7,980 nt of DNA, from positions 3,509 through 11,488 of the forward strand of contig CALMAP010000304.1 of NCBI GenBank assembly GCA_937859825.1, written 5' to 3'. The DNA is from an uncultured Terriglobus sp. (lineage in GTDB: Bacteria; Acidobacteriota; Terriglobia; Terriglobales; Acidobacteriaceae). The translations under genes and the position numbers were made by a program. Below are positions 1 to 6,485 of the stretch, in pieces. Below the pieces are notes generated by a model, which worked only from the letters and a program-made list of their open reading frames with translations, searched no databases and was not told the origin of the DNA. How positions within the stretch are numbered: position 1 is the stretch's first letter; each line of letters starts with the position of its first letter.

Positions 1-82
1 TCGTCTTCGGCAGATTCAGCGTGTCTTTCAGGGCTTTGGCCCTGTCTTCAGCCTGCGCGTTTGCTTGCTGCGCCTCAGTCAT
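1..82 (-). CDS. ileS: Isoleucyl-tRNA synthetase, N-terminal fragment (runs off window start)
   Basis: IleS charges tRNA-Ile with isoleucine in the cytoplasm. Only the first 27 codons are here; the gene continues past position 1. Reading the minus strand from ATG at 82-80 gives MTEAQQANAQAEDRAKA followed by LKDTLNLPKT. The DTLNLPKT segment matches the conserved IleS N-terminus that precedes the FPM(R/K) motif (E. coli has STLNLPET there, recalled from memory). The start is supported by a GGAG Shine-Dalgarno at 91-88, five bases upstream of the ATG. The 17 or so residues before LKDTLNLPKT form an Ala/Gln-rich polar extension. It is divergent from tonB, separated by about 350 bases. The call rests on a short segment, but the motif is distinctive. 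Confidence 0.82.
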   Translation of the reverse strand, partial: MTEAQQANAQAEDRAKALKDTLNLPKT

Positions 83-433
83 TCCATCTCCGCACGTTCT
101 GCCCGGCCGTCCATCGGCAGGGAGTTTCCTTCACAATCCAAACCTTTATTGTATGCACCCATACGGCGCGAGCGCAGGGCAGCACCCGCGTGAGACGAAG
201 TTGCGACTTCCTGCGTCCAATGAAAAAGATATGTGCACCTTGCGTGAGTCAGGGCAGCGGTTCCAGAAGTACCTTTTGCTCGGAGTTTGTAGACTTGATG
301 GAGAGACTTTCGCGTGAACATGATGCTTTTCCTGAGATCCCAATCTATGGGACGGGCGGCTTTCAAAAGCACCAGGAAAAGCAGATCGTATTTCGCGGCG
401 ACCTGAGAAACGCCGCAACATGAGACCGAGACA
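83..433. other. Divergent intergenic region between ileS and tonB
   Basis: These 351 bases separate ileS (minus) from tonB (plus) and must hold both promoters unless tonB is read from elsewhere. On the minus strand, TACAAT at 153-148 resembles a -10 box about 65 bases upstream of the ileS start, but no matching -35 is visible. On the plus strand, TTGATG (295-300), an 18-base spacer and CATGAT (319-324) is a weak sigma70-like pair. I see no T-box architecture, convincing terminator, tRNA or repeat. Overlapping open frames on both strands lack family features, and I treat them as non-coding. Confidence 0.6.
148..153 (-). promoter_or_regulatory. Candidate -10 element for ileS
   Basis: The minus strand reads TACAAT here (five of six matches to TATAAT), preceded by TGCA. 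It would give a leader of roughly 60 bases before the ileS ATG. No recognisable -35 lies 16 to 18 bases upstream, so the call is weak. Confidence 0.3.
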
Positions 434-1459
434 ATGGCGAACACCTTAATCACACCGCCCGAGATCGACCCGCAGAGCGAAGCACGCATGAAGAACTCCT
501 ACGCGCCGCTGCATACGGCAGCGCACAGCGATGCGGGGCCGAGGCTTGGCGAACCCGATCAGCTACGCTCCACCAACCCATTCCAGTCATTGATTGGCAA
601 TCTACGGGACGCTTTCTTTCCTGAGCAGCTACCACCGCTTGTTCTCGAATCGACACCGATCGCGGTGGCCGATCCTATGGAGGTAAAGCGCGATCCTAAG
701 TCCACCGGCATTGCCGTTGGCGTTCACGCACTGCTGTTCCTTCTTGTGATCTGGATCAGCGCCAAGGCGATCAAGGTCTACATCGCACCGCCAAAGGAAA
801 AACCAAAAGACATCAGCTTCGTGGAGCCGCCGCCGCCTCCTCCCATCGTGCGCGCACCTGTTCTTCAGCGATCCGGTGGTGGTGGCGGTCAACACGATAT
901 TGCGCCGGTGAGCAAAGGTGCTCCGCCGAAGTTTGCCACCACGCAGATTCTTCCGCCATCCGCTCCGCCAAAGATCACCCCCAAACTTGCGGTGCCGCCA
1001 ACACTCGTCGGTGACCCCAAGATGGTCATGAAGAGCGACCTTCCCAACATCGGCATGACAAATGGACTGAATGTTGGTGTCTCAATGGGGAACGGCCACG
1101 GCTCGGGTTTGGGAAGCGGTAATGGTGGTGGTCTGGGAAGCGGTAATGGCGGGGGCACAGGTGGCGGTGACTTTCGCATCGGTGTGAATGGCGTTTCGCG
1201 TCCGAGCCTGATCTACCAGACCGAGCCGGAGTTCTCAGAAGAAGCTCGCAAGGCCAAGTTTCAGGGCGAAGTTCTGGTACATGCCGTCATCGATGCGAAT
1301 GGCCGGCCGACGCGGCTGGTGATTACGCGTCCGCTTGGTATGGGTCTCGATGAGAAGGCAAAAGAAGCCGTGATGCAGTGGCGCTTCAAACCTGCAATGA
1401 AAGACGGGCACCCAGTGCCTGTACCGCTCGACATCGCAGTCAACTTCCAGATTTTCTAG
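434..1459 (+). CDS. TonB-family energy transducer
   Basis: Inner-membrane anchored, periplasm-spanning protein of the TonB family, which passes proton-motive energy from ExbB/ExbD to outer-membrane TonB-dependent transporters. Of 341 residues, 1-90 form a polar cytoplasmic head and 92-113 one hydrophobic membrane helix (type II topology). A Pro-rich stretch with PPPPPP at 132-137 follows, then a Pro/Lys linker to about 205. Residues 211-246 are Gly/Ser/Asn-rich, and the TonB C-terminal domain spans about 255-341. That domain carries the typical pattern EPEFSEEARKAKFQGEV, VIDANGRP, LDEKAKEAVMQWRFKPA and a VPV...NFQI end. The head is longer than in classical TonB, where the helix is almost N-terminal. 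The ATG at 434 has only a weak ribosome site (GAG at 428-430), and Met19 at 488 is an alternative. No exbB or exbD is in view. A strong terminator follows. The family is certain; the cognate transporter is unknown. Confidence 0.9.
   Translation: MANTLITPPEIDPQSEARMKNSYAPLHTAAHSDAGPRLGEPDQLRSTNPFQSLIGNLRDAFFPEQLPPLVLESTPIAVADPMEVKRDPKSTGIAVGVHALLFLLVIWISAKAIKVYIAPPKEKPKDISFVEPPPPPPIVRAPVLQRSGGGGGQHDIAPVSKGAPPKFATTQILPPSAPPKITPKLAVPPTLVGDPKMVMKSDLPNIGMTNGLNVGVSMGNGHGSGLGSGNGGGLGSGNGGGTGGGDFRIGVNGVSRPSLIYQTEPEFSEEARKAKFQGEVLVHAVIDANGRPTRLVITRPLGMGLDEKAKEAVMQWRFKPAMKDGHPVPVPLDIAVNFQIF
1111..1158 (+). repeat. 24-bp tandem repeat, two copies, in the tonB Gly-rich linker
   Basis: Two adjacent 24-base units (1111-1134 and 1135-1158) share the same first 15 bases, GGGAAGCGGTAATGG, and encode GSGNGGGL and GSGNGGGT. 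A more degenerate copy precedes them (around 1087-1110, GNGHGSGL). As in-frame multiples of 8 codons, they could change linker length by slippage without breaking the frame. Confidence 0.75.
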
Positions 1460-1465
1460 GCAAAG

Positions 1466-1491
1466 AAAGAGGGCTAAATGGCCCTCTTTTT
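1466..1491. terminator. Bidirectional intrinsic terminator between tonB and the CYTH gene
   Basis: A perfect 9-bp stem (AAAGAGGGC at 1466-1474 with GCCCTCTTT at 1481-1489) closes a 6-base loop, and the T-tract at 1487-1491 follows on the plus strand. Read on the minus strand, the same stem is followed by TTTCTTTG, so it can also stop the convergent CYTH gene. It starts 6 bases after the tonB stop and ends 1 base before the CYTH stop codon. Confidence 0.85.
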
Positions 1492-1492
1492 G

Positions 1493-2080
1493 CTACCTGT
1501 CTGGTCGTGAAATCTCGTCAAAGGTCATATTTTGCGCCGGACTGGACATTCGCTCCTTCCAGTCGAGGAACATACGGCCGTAGCTATCGGTAAAACACCA
1601 GTCCGGCGCTATATCTAGCCGCTGCAGCGCATTGTCGATCCATCCGCGCTCGCCCTCAAGCTCCGCAAAGTCGCCGATCGGCGTTTCGTCGAGAACAAGG
1701 TGACCTTCACCCAGAGTGTCGCGTAATTCGGTGCGGAATTTCTCGTACCGAAAGACGGGCGCATAGCCCAGCTCAACGAAGACAGCACCCATCGCCTCAC
1801 CGTCTTCGACAAGTGTCTCCGTCTCTAACCGCTCTTTGTAGGGAGCGCCGTCATCATTGTCGAGGGGCGGTCGCTTGTGGGTCACTACCCACTTGCCGCC
1901 GTATTCGCGCATGCGGAGCAGGCTACGTTCGCTGAGCAGCCTCCGTTGTGGAGTATCGAAGAGCGCGTTTCTCTCCAGGGTGCGCGGTGTCTGCAGAGCA
2001 AATCCCGCTTGCAGCGCGCGGTCGCAAAGCTCGGCAACATTCGGCACACAGAACTTCAGTTCGATCTCTGCCTTCGCCAT
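1493..2080 (-). CDS. CYTH-domain protein (triphosphate tunnel phosphatase-like)
   Basis: A 195-residue CYTH (CyaB/thiamine-triphosphatase) superfamily protein. Members bind triphosphate substrates with divalent metal in a tunnel of charged residues and include inorganic triphosphatase, thiamine triphosphatase and class IV adenylate cyclase. The signature ExExK is E5-I-E7-L-K9. Further expected charged residues are R56/R58 (LRMRE), K69/R70 (VVTHKRP), E86/E88 (RLETET), Y112-E-K-x-R116, D131/E132 (VLDET) and E140/E142 (FAELEGE), so the active-site set looks complete. I chose ATG at 2080 because it puts ExExK at residues 5-9, as usual. Longer starts up to 2191 add residues with no family similarity and run into the divergent gene. 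No Shine-Dalgarno is obvious before 2080. It converges on tonB and diverges from the Sua5 gene by 46 bases. The exact substrate cannot be told from sequence. Confidence 0.88.
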   Translation of the reverse strand: MAKAEIELKFCVPNVAELCDRALQAGFALQTPRTLERNALFDTPQRRLLSERSLLRMREYGGKWVVTHKRPPLDNDDGAPYKERLETETLVEDGEAMGAVFVELGYAPVFRYEKFRTELRDTLGEGHLVLDETPIGDFAELEGERGWIDNALQRLDIAPDWCFTDSYGRMFLDWKERMSSPAQNMTFDEISRPDR

Positions 2081-2086
2081 CTTTCG

Positions 2087-2092
2087 AGTATA
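2087..2092 (-). promoter_or_regulatory. Candidate -10 element for a leaderless CYTH transcript
   Basis: The minus strand reads TATACT (five of six to consensus), ending 6 bases before the CYTH ATG. Normal -10 to start-site spacing would put transcription initiation at or next to that ATG, which fits the lack of a ribosome binding site. There is no clear -35, so confidence is low. Confidence 0.3.
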
Positions 2093-2126
2093 GGCACGGC
2101 GAGACATGCCACCATTACGATGACGT

Positions 2127-3149
2127 ATGGCTTCTCCACAGGACACCCTGCTGCTGACCACCGCCGCTGCTGATCTTGAGCACGCGGGCACGATCCTGCG
2201 GGCTGGTGGTTTGGTGGCGATGCCGACGGAGACGGTCTACGGTCTGGCGGCAAATGCTCTGGATGCGGACGCGGTGGAGAGTATCTTTATTGCGAAAGAG
2301 CGACCAAAATGGGACCCGCTGATTGTTCATGTGGCAGATGAAGCCATGCTTGCCCTTGTGACCAAAGGTTTATGCCCCACGGCGCGTTTGCTTGCGGACG
2401 CGTTCTGGCCAGGACCGCTCACCATGCTTTTGCCTCGGCAGCCATCGCTGCCTCAGGCTGTTACTGCAGGCCGCGATCTGGTGGGCGTCCGCATGCCTGC
2501 ACATCCGGTAGCAACCGCACTGATCCGGGCGGCAGGTGTTCCGTTGGCAGCCCCTTCCGCAAACCGCTTTGGGCACATCAGCCCCACCTCTGCCCAACAT
2601 GTTCTGGAAGAGCTGAACGGGCGCATCGCTGCCGTCATTGACGGTGGCCCAAGCAGCATCGGCGTGGAATCCACCGTTCTCGATCCTGCTGGGAACCCGA
2701 TTATTCTTTATCGGCACGGCGGTATCAGCGCAGTCGAAGCCAGCGCAGCTACCGGCCGCGAAGTGAAGATTTTCGTTCCTGATGCACGAGGCAATCCGGC
2801 CAGCATGCCTTCGCCCGGAACCGGCATCCGCCATTATGCTCCTCGGGCGCGACTGGTGTTGGTGGAGAGCGAAGCGGAGCTGCAAAACGCGATTGCAGAA
2901 CTCGGAGGGAACCAGGTTGGAGTCATGATGCCGCAGGGCTGGCAGGCACCTGCAAACCTCTATACGGTCTTTCCGTGGGAGCGGTGGACCGACGTACCAG
3001 CGCTGGCGCGAACGCTTTACGATGGTCTGCGGACGCTGGACAGCTCCGGAGTTTCTACCGTGGTGTGTCCTGTGCCTGCCGCCGGGGAAGACAAGCTGCG
3101 CGAAGCCCTGCGTGACAGGTTGCGTAAAGCGGCCATGCCTAGGGCATAG
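2127..3149 (+). CDS. Threonylcarbamoyl-AMP synthase, Sua5 type (L-threonylcarbamoyladenylate synthase)
   Basis: Makes threonylcarbamoyl-AMP from threonine, bicarbonate and ATP, the first step of t6A formation at position 37 of ANN-decoding tRNAs. It works with TsaD/TsaB/TsaE, none of which is in the window. The protein has 340 residues, the long Sua5 form rather than the shorter TsaC. The YrdC domain (about 15-205) carries PTETVYGL (33-40), KERPKWDPL (57-65), FWPGPLT (93-99), VGVRMPAHP (119-127), APSANRFGHISPT (142-154) and DGGPSSIGVESTVLD (172-186). RHGGIS (196-201) and the linker SPGTGIRHYAPRA (229-241) follow, the latter being the characteristic Sua5 active-site lid. The C-terminal Sua5 domain (about 242-335) ends the protein. 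The ATG at 2127 is the plausible start, though no good Shine-Dalgarno precedes it. The stop is only 3 bases from the stop of the convergent holB. Confidence in the function is high. Confidence 0.93.
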   Translation: MASPQDTLLLTTAAADLEHAGTILRAGGLVAMPTETVYGLAANALDADAVESIFIAKERPKWDPLIVHVADEAMLALVTKGLCPTARLLADAFWPGPLTMLLPRQPSLPQAVTAGRDLVGVRMPAHPVATALIRAAGVPLAAPSANRFGHISPTSAQHVLEELNGRIAAVIDGGPSSIGVESTVLDPAGNPIILYRHGGISAVEASAATGREVKIFVPDARGNPASMPSPGTGIRHYAPRARLVLVESEAELQNAIAELGGNQVGVMMPQGWQAPANLYTVFPWERWTDVPALARTLYDGLRTLDSSGVSTVVCPVPAAGEDKLREALRDRLRKAAMPRA

Positions 3150-3152
3150 CAG

Positions 3153-4292
3153 CTACCGGACACCCAGATTGAGGCTTTCAGAAAAGGCATCCAGCGAGAG
3201 CGAACGGAGCAAGTTTCGGCGCATTCCGCTGTAGACCGCATCTAGACTGCGGACGGCGTTCTCGATCCATGCAAAATCGACATGCTCACTCATGCGCTGC
3301 AGTTCCGGCAGCAAATCCACGTTCTGCAAACGTTCCTTTGCCCCGGATATCAGCAACATCATGTCTTCAAGAAGACTTGCCGCGGCACGCAGCATGGCAG
3401 TGGTCTTGGTCTGTCCCTCAGCTCCAGCCCGATAGGTCTCCGTGGCTTTGAACAGGTCGGTATGCTCGGTATCGTCCACGGCGCGGCGGAGGAGCAGCAG
3501 CGCATCCGCCCTGGCGCGAAGGTATTCATCCAGATCGAAACCGATTGCGCGCGCAGGCGCACCCTGAGCGAGCCGGGCAACAAGAGCACGCTGCTGCGGC
3601 TTCCACTCGGGTCGCCTTTCCGCCAGAAGTGGCTCAAGGTCTGAAGCGGGAAGTGCGCCGAGTCGCACCATCGCACAGCGCGAGCGGATCGTGGGCAGCA
3701 GCTCGCCCGCATGTTCAGCCAGCAGGATCAGGTGGGCATGGGCTGGCGGCTCTTCCAGCACCTTCAAAAGACTGTTCGCGGCCTCCTTCATAAAAGCAGC
3801 CGCCGTGAAAATCGCCACGGACCGCGGCGCTTCTACTGGGACACGGTAGACGCCTGCAATCAGGCTTCGTACCTGTCCGAGCTTGACCAACAGTTGCGGC
3901 GGATCCGGCGGGATAACAAGCAGAGCCGGATGCGTCTGGATGAGTACCCGGGTCTCTTTCTTGTCGGTCTCGCGCAGTTCCTCGCGCGCAGCCACGGCTT
4001 CGCCGACGCGTGCCTCCAGTTCAAAAGACTCGGCAACGCGAGTACAGTTCCGGCACACACCGCAGAAGTCCGCAAGGTAGCCACTCGCATCCGATACATG
4101 CACCTGGCGCTCGCAAAGCAGGGCCATAGTCAGCATGATCGAAAGCGTGTATTTTCCCACGCCGCGCGGACCCGCAAGGATGAGCGAGTGTGGCAGCCTT
4201 CCTGTGGCAATCGCAAGACGCAGTTGCTGCACATGCGCTGCATTTCCAAGAAACTGATCAAAGCCAAGGTAAGGGTGCGCGGAAGAACTCAC
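3153..4292 (-). CDS. holB: DNA polymerase III subunit delta prime
   Basis: Clamp-loader subunit that, with delta and DnaX, opens the beta clamp for replication. The protein has 379 residues. The AAA+ part has a P-loop-like GPRGVGKYT (41-49), zinc-module cysteines C60, C77, C80 and C83 (CGVCRNC), the AANSLLKVLEEPP block (171-183) and TIRSRC (201-206) near the sensor/arginine-finger position. The C-terminal collar domain (about 225-379) is helical and diverged. The P-loop has Tyr48 where Ser/Thr is expected. The Walker B acidic residues are missing (IFTAAAFMKEAANS), so ATP hydrolysis is unlikely, as in classical delta prime. A charged segment (about 90-118) separates the zinc module from the THPALLVIPP region. 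The GTG at 4292 is used because no ATG lies between it and the upstream in-frame stop. It lies 18 bases downstream of the P450 stop, in the same transcription unit. Confidence 0.9.
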   Translation of the reverse strand: MSSSAHPYLGFDQFLGNAAHVQQLRLAIATGRLPHSLILAGPRGVGKYTLSIMLTMALLCERQVHVSDASGYLADFCGVCRNCTRVAESFELEARVGEAVAAREELRETDKKETRVLIQTHPALLVIPPDPPQLLVKLGQVRSLIAGVYRVPVEAPRSVAIFTAAAFMKEAANSLLKVLEEPPAHAHLILLAEHAGELLPTIRSRCAMVRLGALPASDLEPLLAERRPEWKPQQRALVARLAQGAPARAIGFDLDEYLRARADALLLLRRAVDDTEHTDLFKATETYRAGAEGQTKTTAMLRAAASLLEDMMLLISGAKERLQNVDLLPELQRMSEHVDFAWIENAVRSLDAVYSGMRRNLLRSLSLDAFSESLNLGVR

Positions 4293-4310
4293 CTTGTCAG
4301 AATATCGGGT

Positions 4311-5651
4311 CTATCGTCGTTGAAGGCGCACGCGGATCGGATACCGCGGACGCAGCGTGATCTTCTCTTCTACATCTACCTTCTGGCCGGGCAGTAACTC
4401 CATGCGCCATTGCTGTGCCAGGGTAGCCAGTACCAGTACGCCTTCCATCCATGCAAATCCCTCGCCGATGCACTGCCTTCCGCCGCCGCCGAACGGAAAG
4501 TAGGTGAACTTGTCCCGCCTGACTTTCTCCTCTTCTGTGTGACGAAGCGGATCGAAGCGCAGTGGATCAGGGAAGAAGCGGGCGTCCCGCTGCAACACAT
4601 ACTGCGAGAAGAACCAGTGCGTGCCGGGCGGCAGGCGATACGGTCCGATCTCGACAGGCTCGGTAGACATGCGACCCATTGCCCAGGCAGGCGGATAGAG
4701 ACGCAGCGCTTCAGCGAAAACCATCTGCGTGTAGCGCATCTGTCCCTAGTCCTCCAGCGTGGGCAGGCGCGCGGCTTCGCCCTCGCCAAGCACTTTGCGG
4801 AGTTCTTCTGCCATGCGTGCGTCCGCGCCGGGGTTCAGGGTGAGCAGGTACCACGTCCAAGTCAAGGCATTCGCTGTGGTCTCGTAGCCTGCAAGAAAGA
4901 TGGTCATCACTTCATCGCGTAACTGCTCGTCTGAGAGTTCCGAGCCATCTTCATCCCGTGCCACCAGCAGCAGGCTCAGCAGGTCAGACCGTTGTGCCAG
5001 CTTCTCCGCACCCTCTGCTTTGCGGTCGGCGATGATGCGCGTGATGATCCGGTCCAGCTTCTGCCGGGCTTTGCGAAAGCGCATCACGCCTGGAATCGGC
5101 CAGTGCAGAACCGCCTCCAGATTCGGAAAAGCAATCAGGTAGTTATAGATTCCCATGATGACGTTGGTCTGGTCGTTGATCGCGCGGATGTCTGCATCCA
5201 CTTCGGTACTGAAGAGCGTGCGCGCCACAATCTCCAGGGACAACTGCATCATGGTGGCGGCGATGTCGATCTCGCCGCTGCTGTGCCAGGTAGAGCGCAT
5301 GGCGGCTGCGCTGGCGACCATGGTTTCAGCGTAGGATGAGATGCGCTGCCGGTGAAACGCGGGAGCTGCGATGCGGCGCGAGCGCTTGTGCGTCGGGTCG
5401 TCCGAGGTCAGCAGACCTTCCCCAAGCAGGATTTTCAATCGGCGAATCGTGCGTTCCCGCACGAAGCTGCCTCCCTGATTGATGAGCACCTCACGGATAT
5501 ACTCCGGCTCGTTCAGGAACACGATGTGAATGTTAAAGAGGCGATAGTGGCCGATGGGGCCAAGATGCTTTGCCATGTACTCGAACAACCGGATTGGCCG
5601 TCCGATGCGCGCCCAGGGCTTGTGGAGATAGAAGGGAAGCGCACGCTTCAA
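4311..5651 (-). pseudogene. Cytochrome P450, interrupted by an in-frame TAG
   Basis: P450s are haem monooxygenases needing an electron-donor partner, none of which is in view. Two open segments in one frame make up the gene. Positions 5651-4746 (301 residues) hold the C-helix region RSRRIAAPAFH (90-100) and the I-helix oxygen-binding motif AGYETT (254-259). Positions 4739-4311 (142 residues) hold ExxR (EALR), the PxRF-like DPLRFDP, and the haem loop FGGGGRQCIG, whose ligand Cys codon is at 4472-4470. Between them the frame reads ...LPTLED, TAG, GQ, MRYTQMV..., so one nonsense codon and no frameshift breaks an otherwise normal length of about 446 residues. The break sits just before the K helix. 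The listed upstream end is a TTG with GGGG touching it, a poor start; the true start may be an ATG at 5725 or 5740 in another frame. It lies between tmk and holB on the same strand. Sequencing error or readthrough remain possible. Confidence 0.82.
4737..4755 (-). other. Premature TAG and possible restart site in the P450
   Basis: On the minus strand GGAGG (4755-4751) precedes the TAG (4748-4746), followed by GGACAG and an in-frame ATG (4739-4737). GGAGG is 11 bases and AGGG 4 bases from that ATG, so a ribosome stopping at TAG could in principle restart and make the C-terminal half separately. The sequence shows the geometry; whether translation restarts is unknown. Confidence 0.4.
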
Positions 5652-5740
5652 CCCCGGGGGAATGCGCCAGGTGCCGGTTTTCGTGGTGTAGCTGTAAGCC
5701 GGGCGAAAGACATAAGCTGAGTCATCCCGCGAGACCCCAT
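5650..5740 (-). other. Probable out-of-frame 5' coding end of the P450
   Basis: The minus strand has ATGs at 5740, 5725 and 5713, all in one frame, reading MTQLMSFARLTATPRKPAPG (from 5725) and then AFPRG before TGA at 5650-5648. This frame is one base off the P450 frame. Adding a single C or G to the CCCCCGGGG tract (5660-5652) would give AFPPGLKRALPFY, joining these ATGs to the P450 body and creating a Pro-rich PPG start typical of P450 N-termini. The P450 frame itself stays open back to the tmk stop but contains no ATG, GTG or TTG above 5651. I infer a one-base loss or a sequencing error here. Confidence 0.45.
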
Positions 5741-5798
5741 CTTCGCGATGCTGTTCCGTTGCTGCCCTGCTGCTGATTAGACCGGAAAATGTCTGCTT

Positions 5799-6485
5799 CT
5801 AAGCAGGAACAAATGCGGCGATGCGCGCCTGCACGATCTCACGAATACTGTGGGCGATGGTTTCGATGCTGCCATTGCCTGAGATGGTGACGACACGCTG
5901 CGGCTCGCGTGCGGCAATCGCGGCATATGCGGCGTGCACCCTGCGAAAAAACGCATCGCCCTCCACCTCAAAGCGGTTCTCGTCCTTGCCGCCATGCTGT
6001 CTGCGAAAACGTTCGTTCCTGCGGCGTGCGCGTTCCAGGGCCTGTTCCACATCGGGCAGCAGCAGGATCGTCAGATCGGGCTGAAGGTCGCCACAGAGTG
6101 CCTGGTGCAAGGCAAGCACGCGCTCACTGCCCAGGCTGCGGCCAGCGCCCTGGTATGCCTCGCTTGAGTCCGTGTAGCGGTCACAGAGTACGATTTCACC
6201 GCGTTCCAGTGCGGGTAGAACCACCTGCTGGATCGACTGTGCCCTGTCTGCAAACATCAGTGCGAGTTCCGCCATGGGAGCCACGGGCCCGAGCTCCAAG
6301 TCAGAACGGCTGTCCAAAAGAATGGAGCGGATGCGCTCGCCCAGTGGCGTTCCGCCCGGTTGACGCAGCAGAACAGGTTGAACGCCGCGCTCACGCAGCC
6401 ACTGGGCGAGCACGCGCACCTGCGTCGTCTTGCCGGAGCCATCCGGTCCTTCAAAGGTAATGAACGTACCTCGAACCGGTATCAC
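5799..6485 (-). CDS. tmk: Thymidylate kinase (dTMP kinase)
   Basis: Phosphorylates dTMP to dTDP with ATP, essential for dTTP supply. The protein has 228 residues, a little longer than the usual 205-215. Walker A is GPDGSGKTT (13-21). The dTMP-loop motif appears as RQPGGTPLGE (41-50), with Gln where many family members have Glu (REPGG). FADR (78-81), the DRY motif (102-104, CDRYTDSSEAYQGAGR) and an Arg-rich lid (about 153-172, RARRRNERFRRQ to ENRFE) followed by FFRRVHAAY complete the set. The start is a GTG at 6485, overlapping the upstream lipoprotein stop as GTGA, which suggests translational coupling. The frame begins correctly, with TFITFEGPDGSGK a few residues in. The P450 lies downstream and holB after it; tmk and holB are often direct neighbours in bacteria, so the P450 looks like an insertion between them. 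Confidence 0.93.
   Translation of the reverse strand: MIPVRGTFITFEGPDGSGKTTQVRVLAQWLRERGVQPVLLRQPGGTPLGERIRSILLDSRSDLELGPVAPMAELALMFADRAQSIQQVVLPALERGEIVLCDRYTDSSEAYQGAGRSLGSERVLALHQALCGDLQPDLTILLLPDVEQALERARRRNERFRRQHGGKDENRFEVEGDAFFRRVHAAYAAIAAREPQRVVTISGNGSIETIAHSIREIVQARIAAFVPA

Noticed and set aside
220..423. Possible 67-residue plus-strand protein upstream of tonB, starting MKKICAPC
   Set aside because: It has a nice start and ends 10 bases before tonB, but there is no ribosome site, no recognisable family, no clear domain, and its codons look random. Other frames in the same stretch are equally open.
83..433. T-box or other riboswitch in front of ileS
   Set aside because: I looked for a specifier/antiterminator arrangement and T-box core and found neither; only short, weak hairpins are present.
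889..1179. Pro-rich minus-strand open frame opposite tonB
   Set aside because: It is the antisense shadow of the Gly-rich tonB linker; Pro codons arise from complementing Gly codons.
3135..3147. Inverted repeat ATGCC-TAG-GGCAT at the Sua5/holB convergence
   Set aside because: Only a 5-bp stem with a 3-base loop and no T-tract on either side. Not enough for a terminator.
4746..4748. TAG as a recoded amino acid codon (pyrrolysine or similar)
   Set aside because: No adjacent recoding structure is evident, P450s are not known to use such residues here, and TAG also serves as the ordinary stop of tmk, holB, tonB and the Sua5 gene in this window.
5774..5779. TCTAAT on the minus strand as a -10 box for a P450/holB promoter
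   Set aside because: Five of six to consensus, but no -35 at 16 to 18 bases. A single hexamer is expected by chance.
5793..5806. Palindrome CTGCTTCTAAGCAG over the tmk stop codon
   Set aside because: A 6-bp stem with a 2-base loop followed on the minus strand by ACATTTTCC. The stem is short and the T-run poor, so it is not called a terminator.
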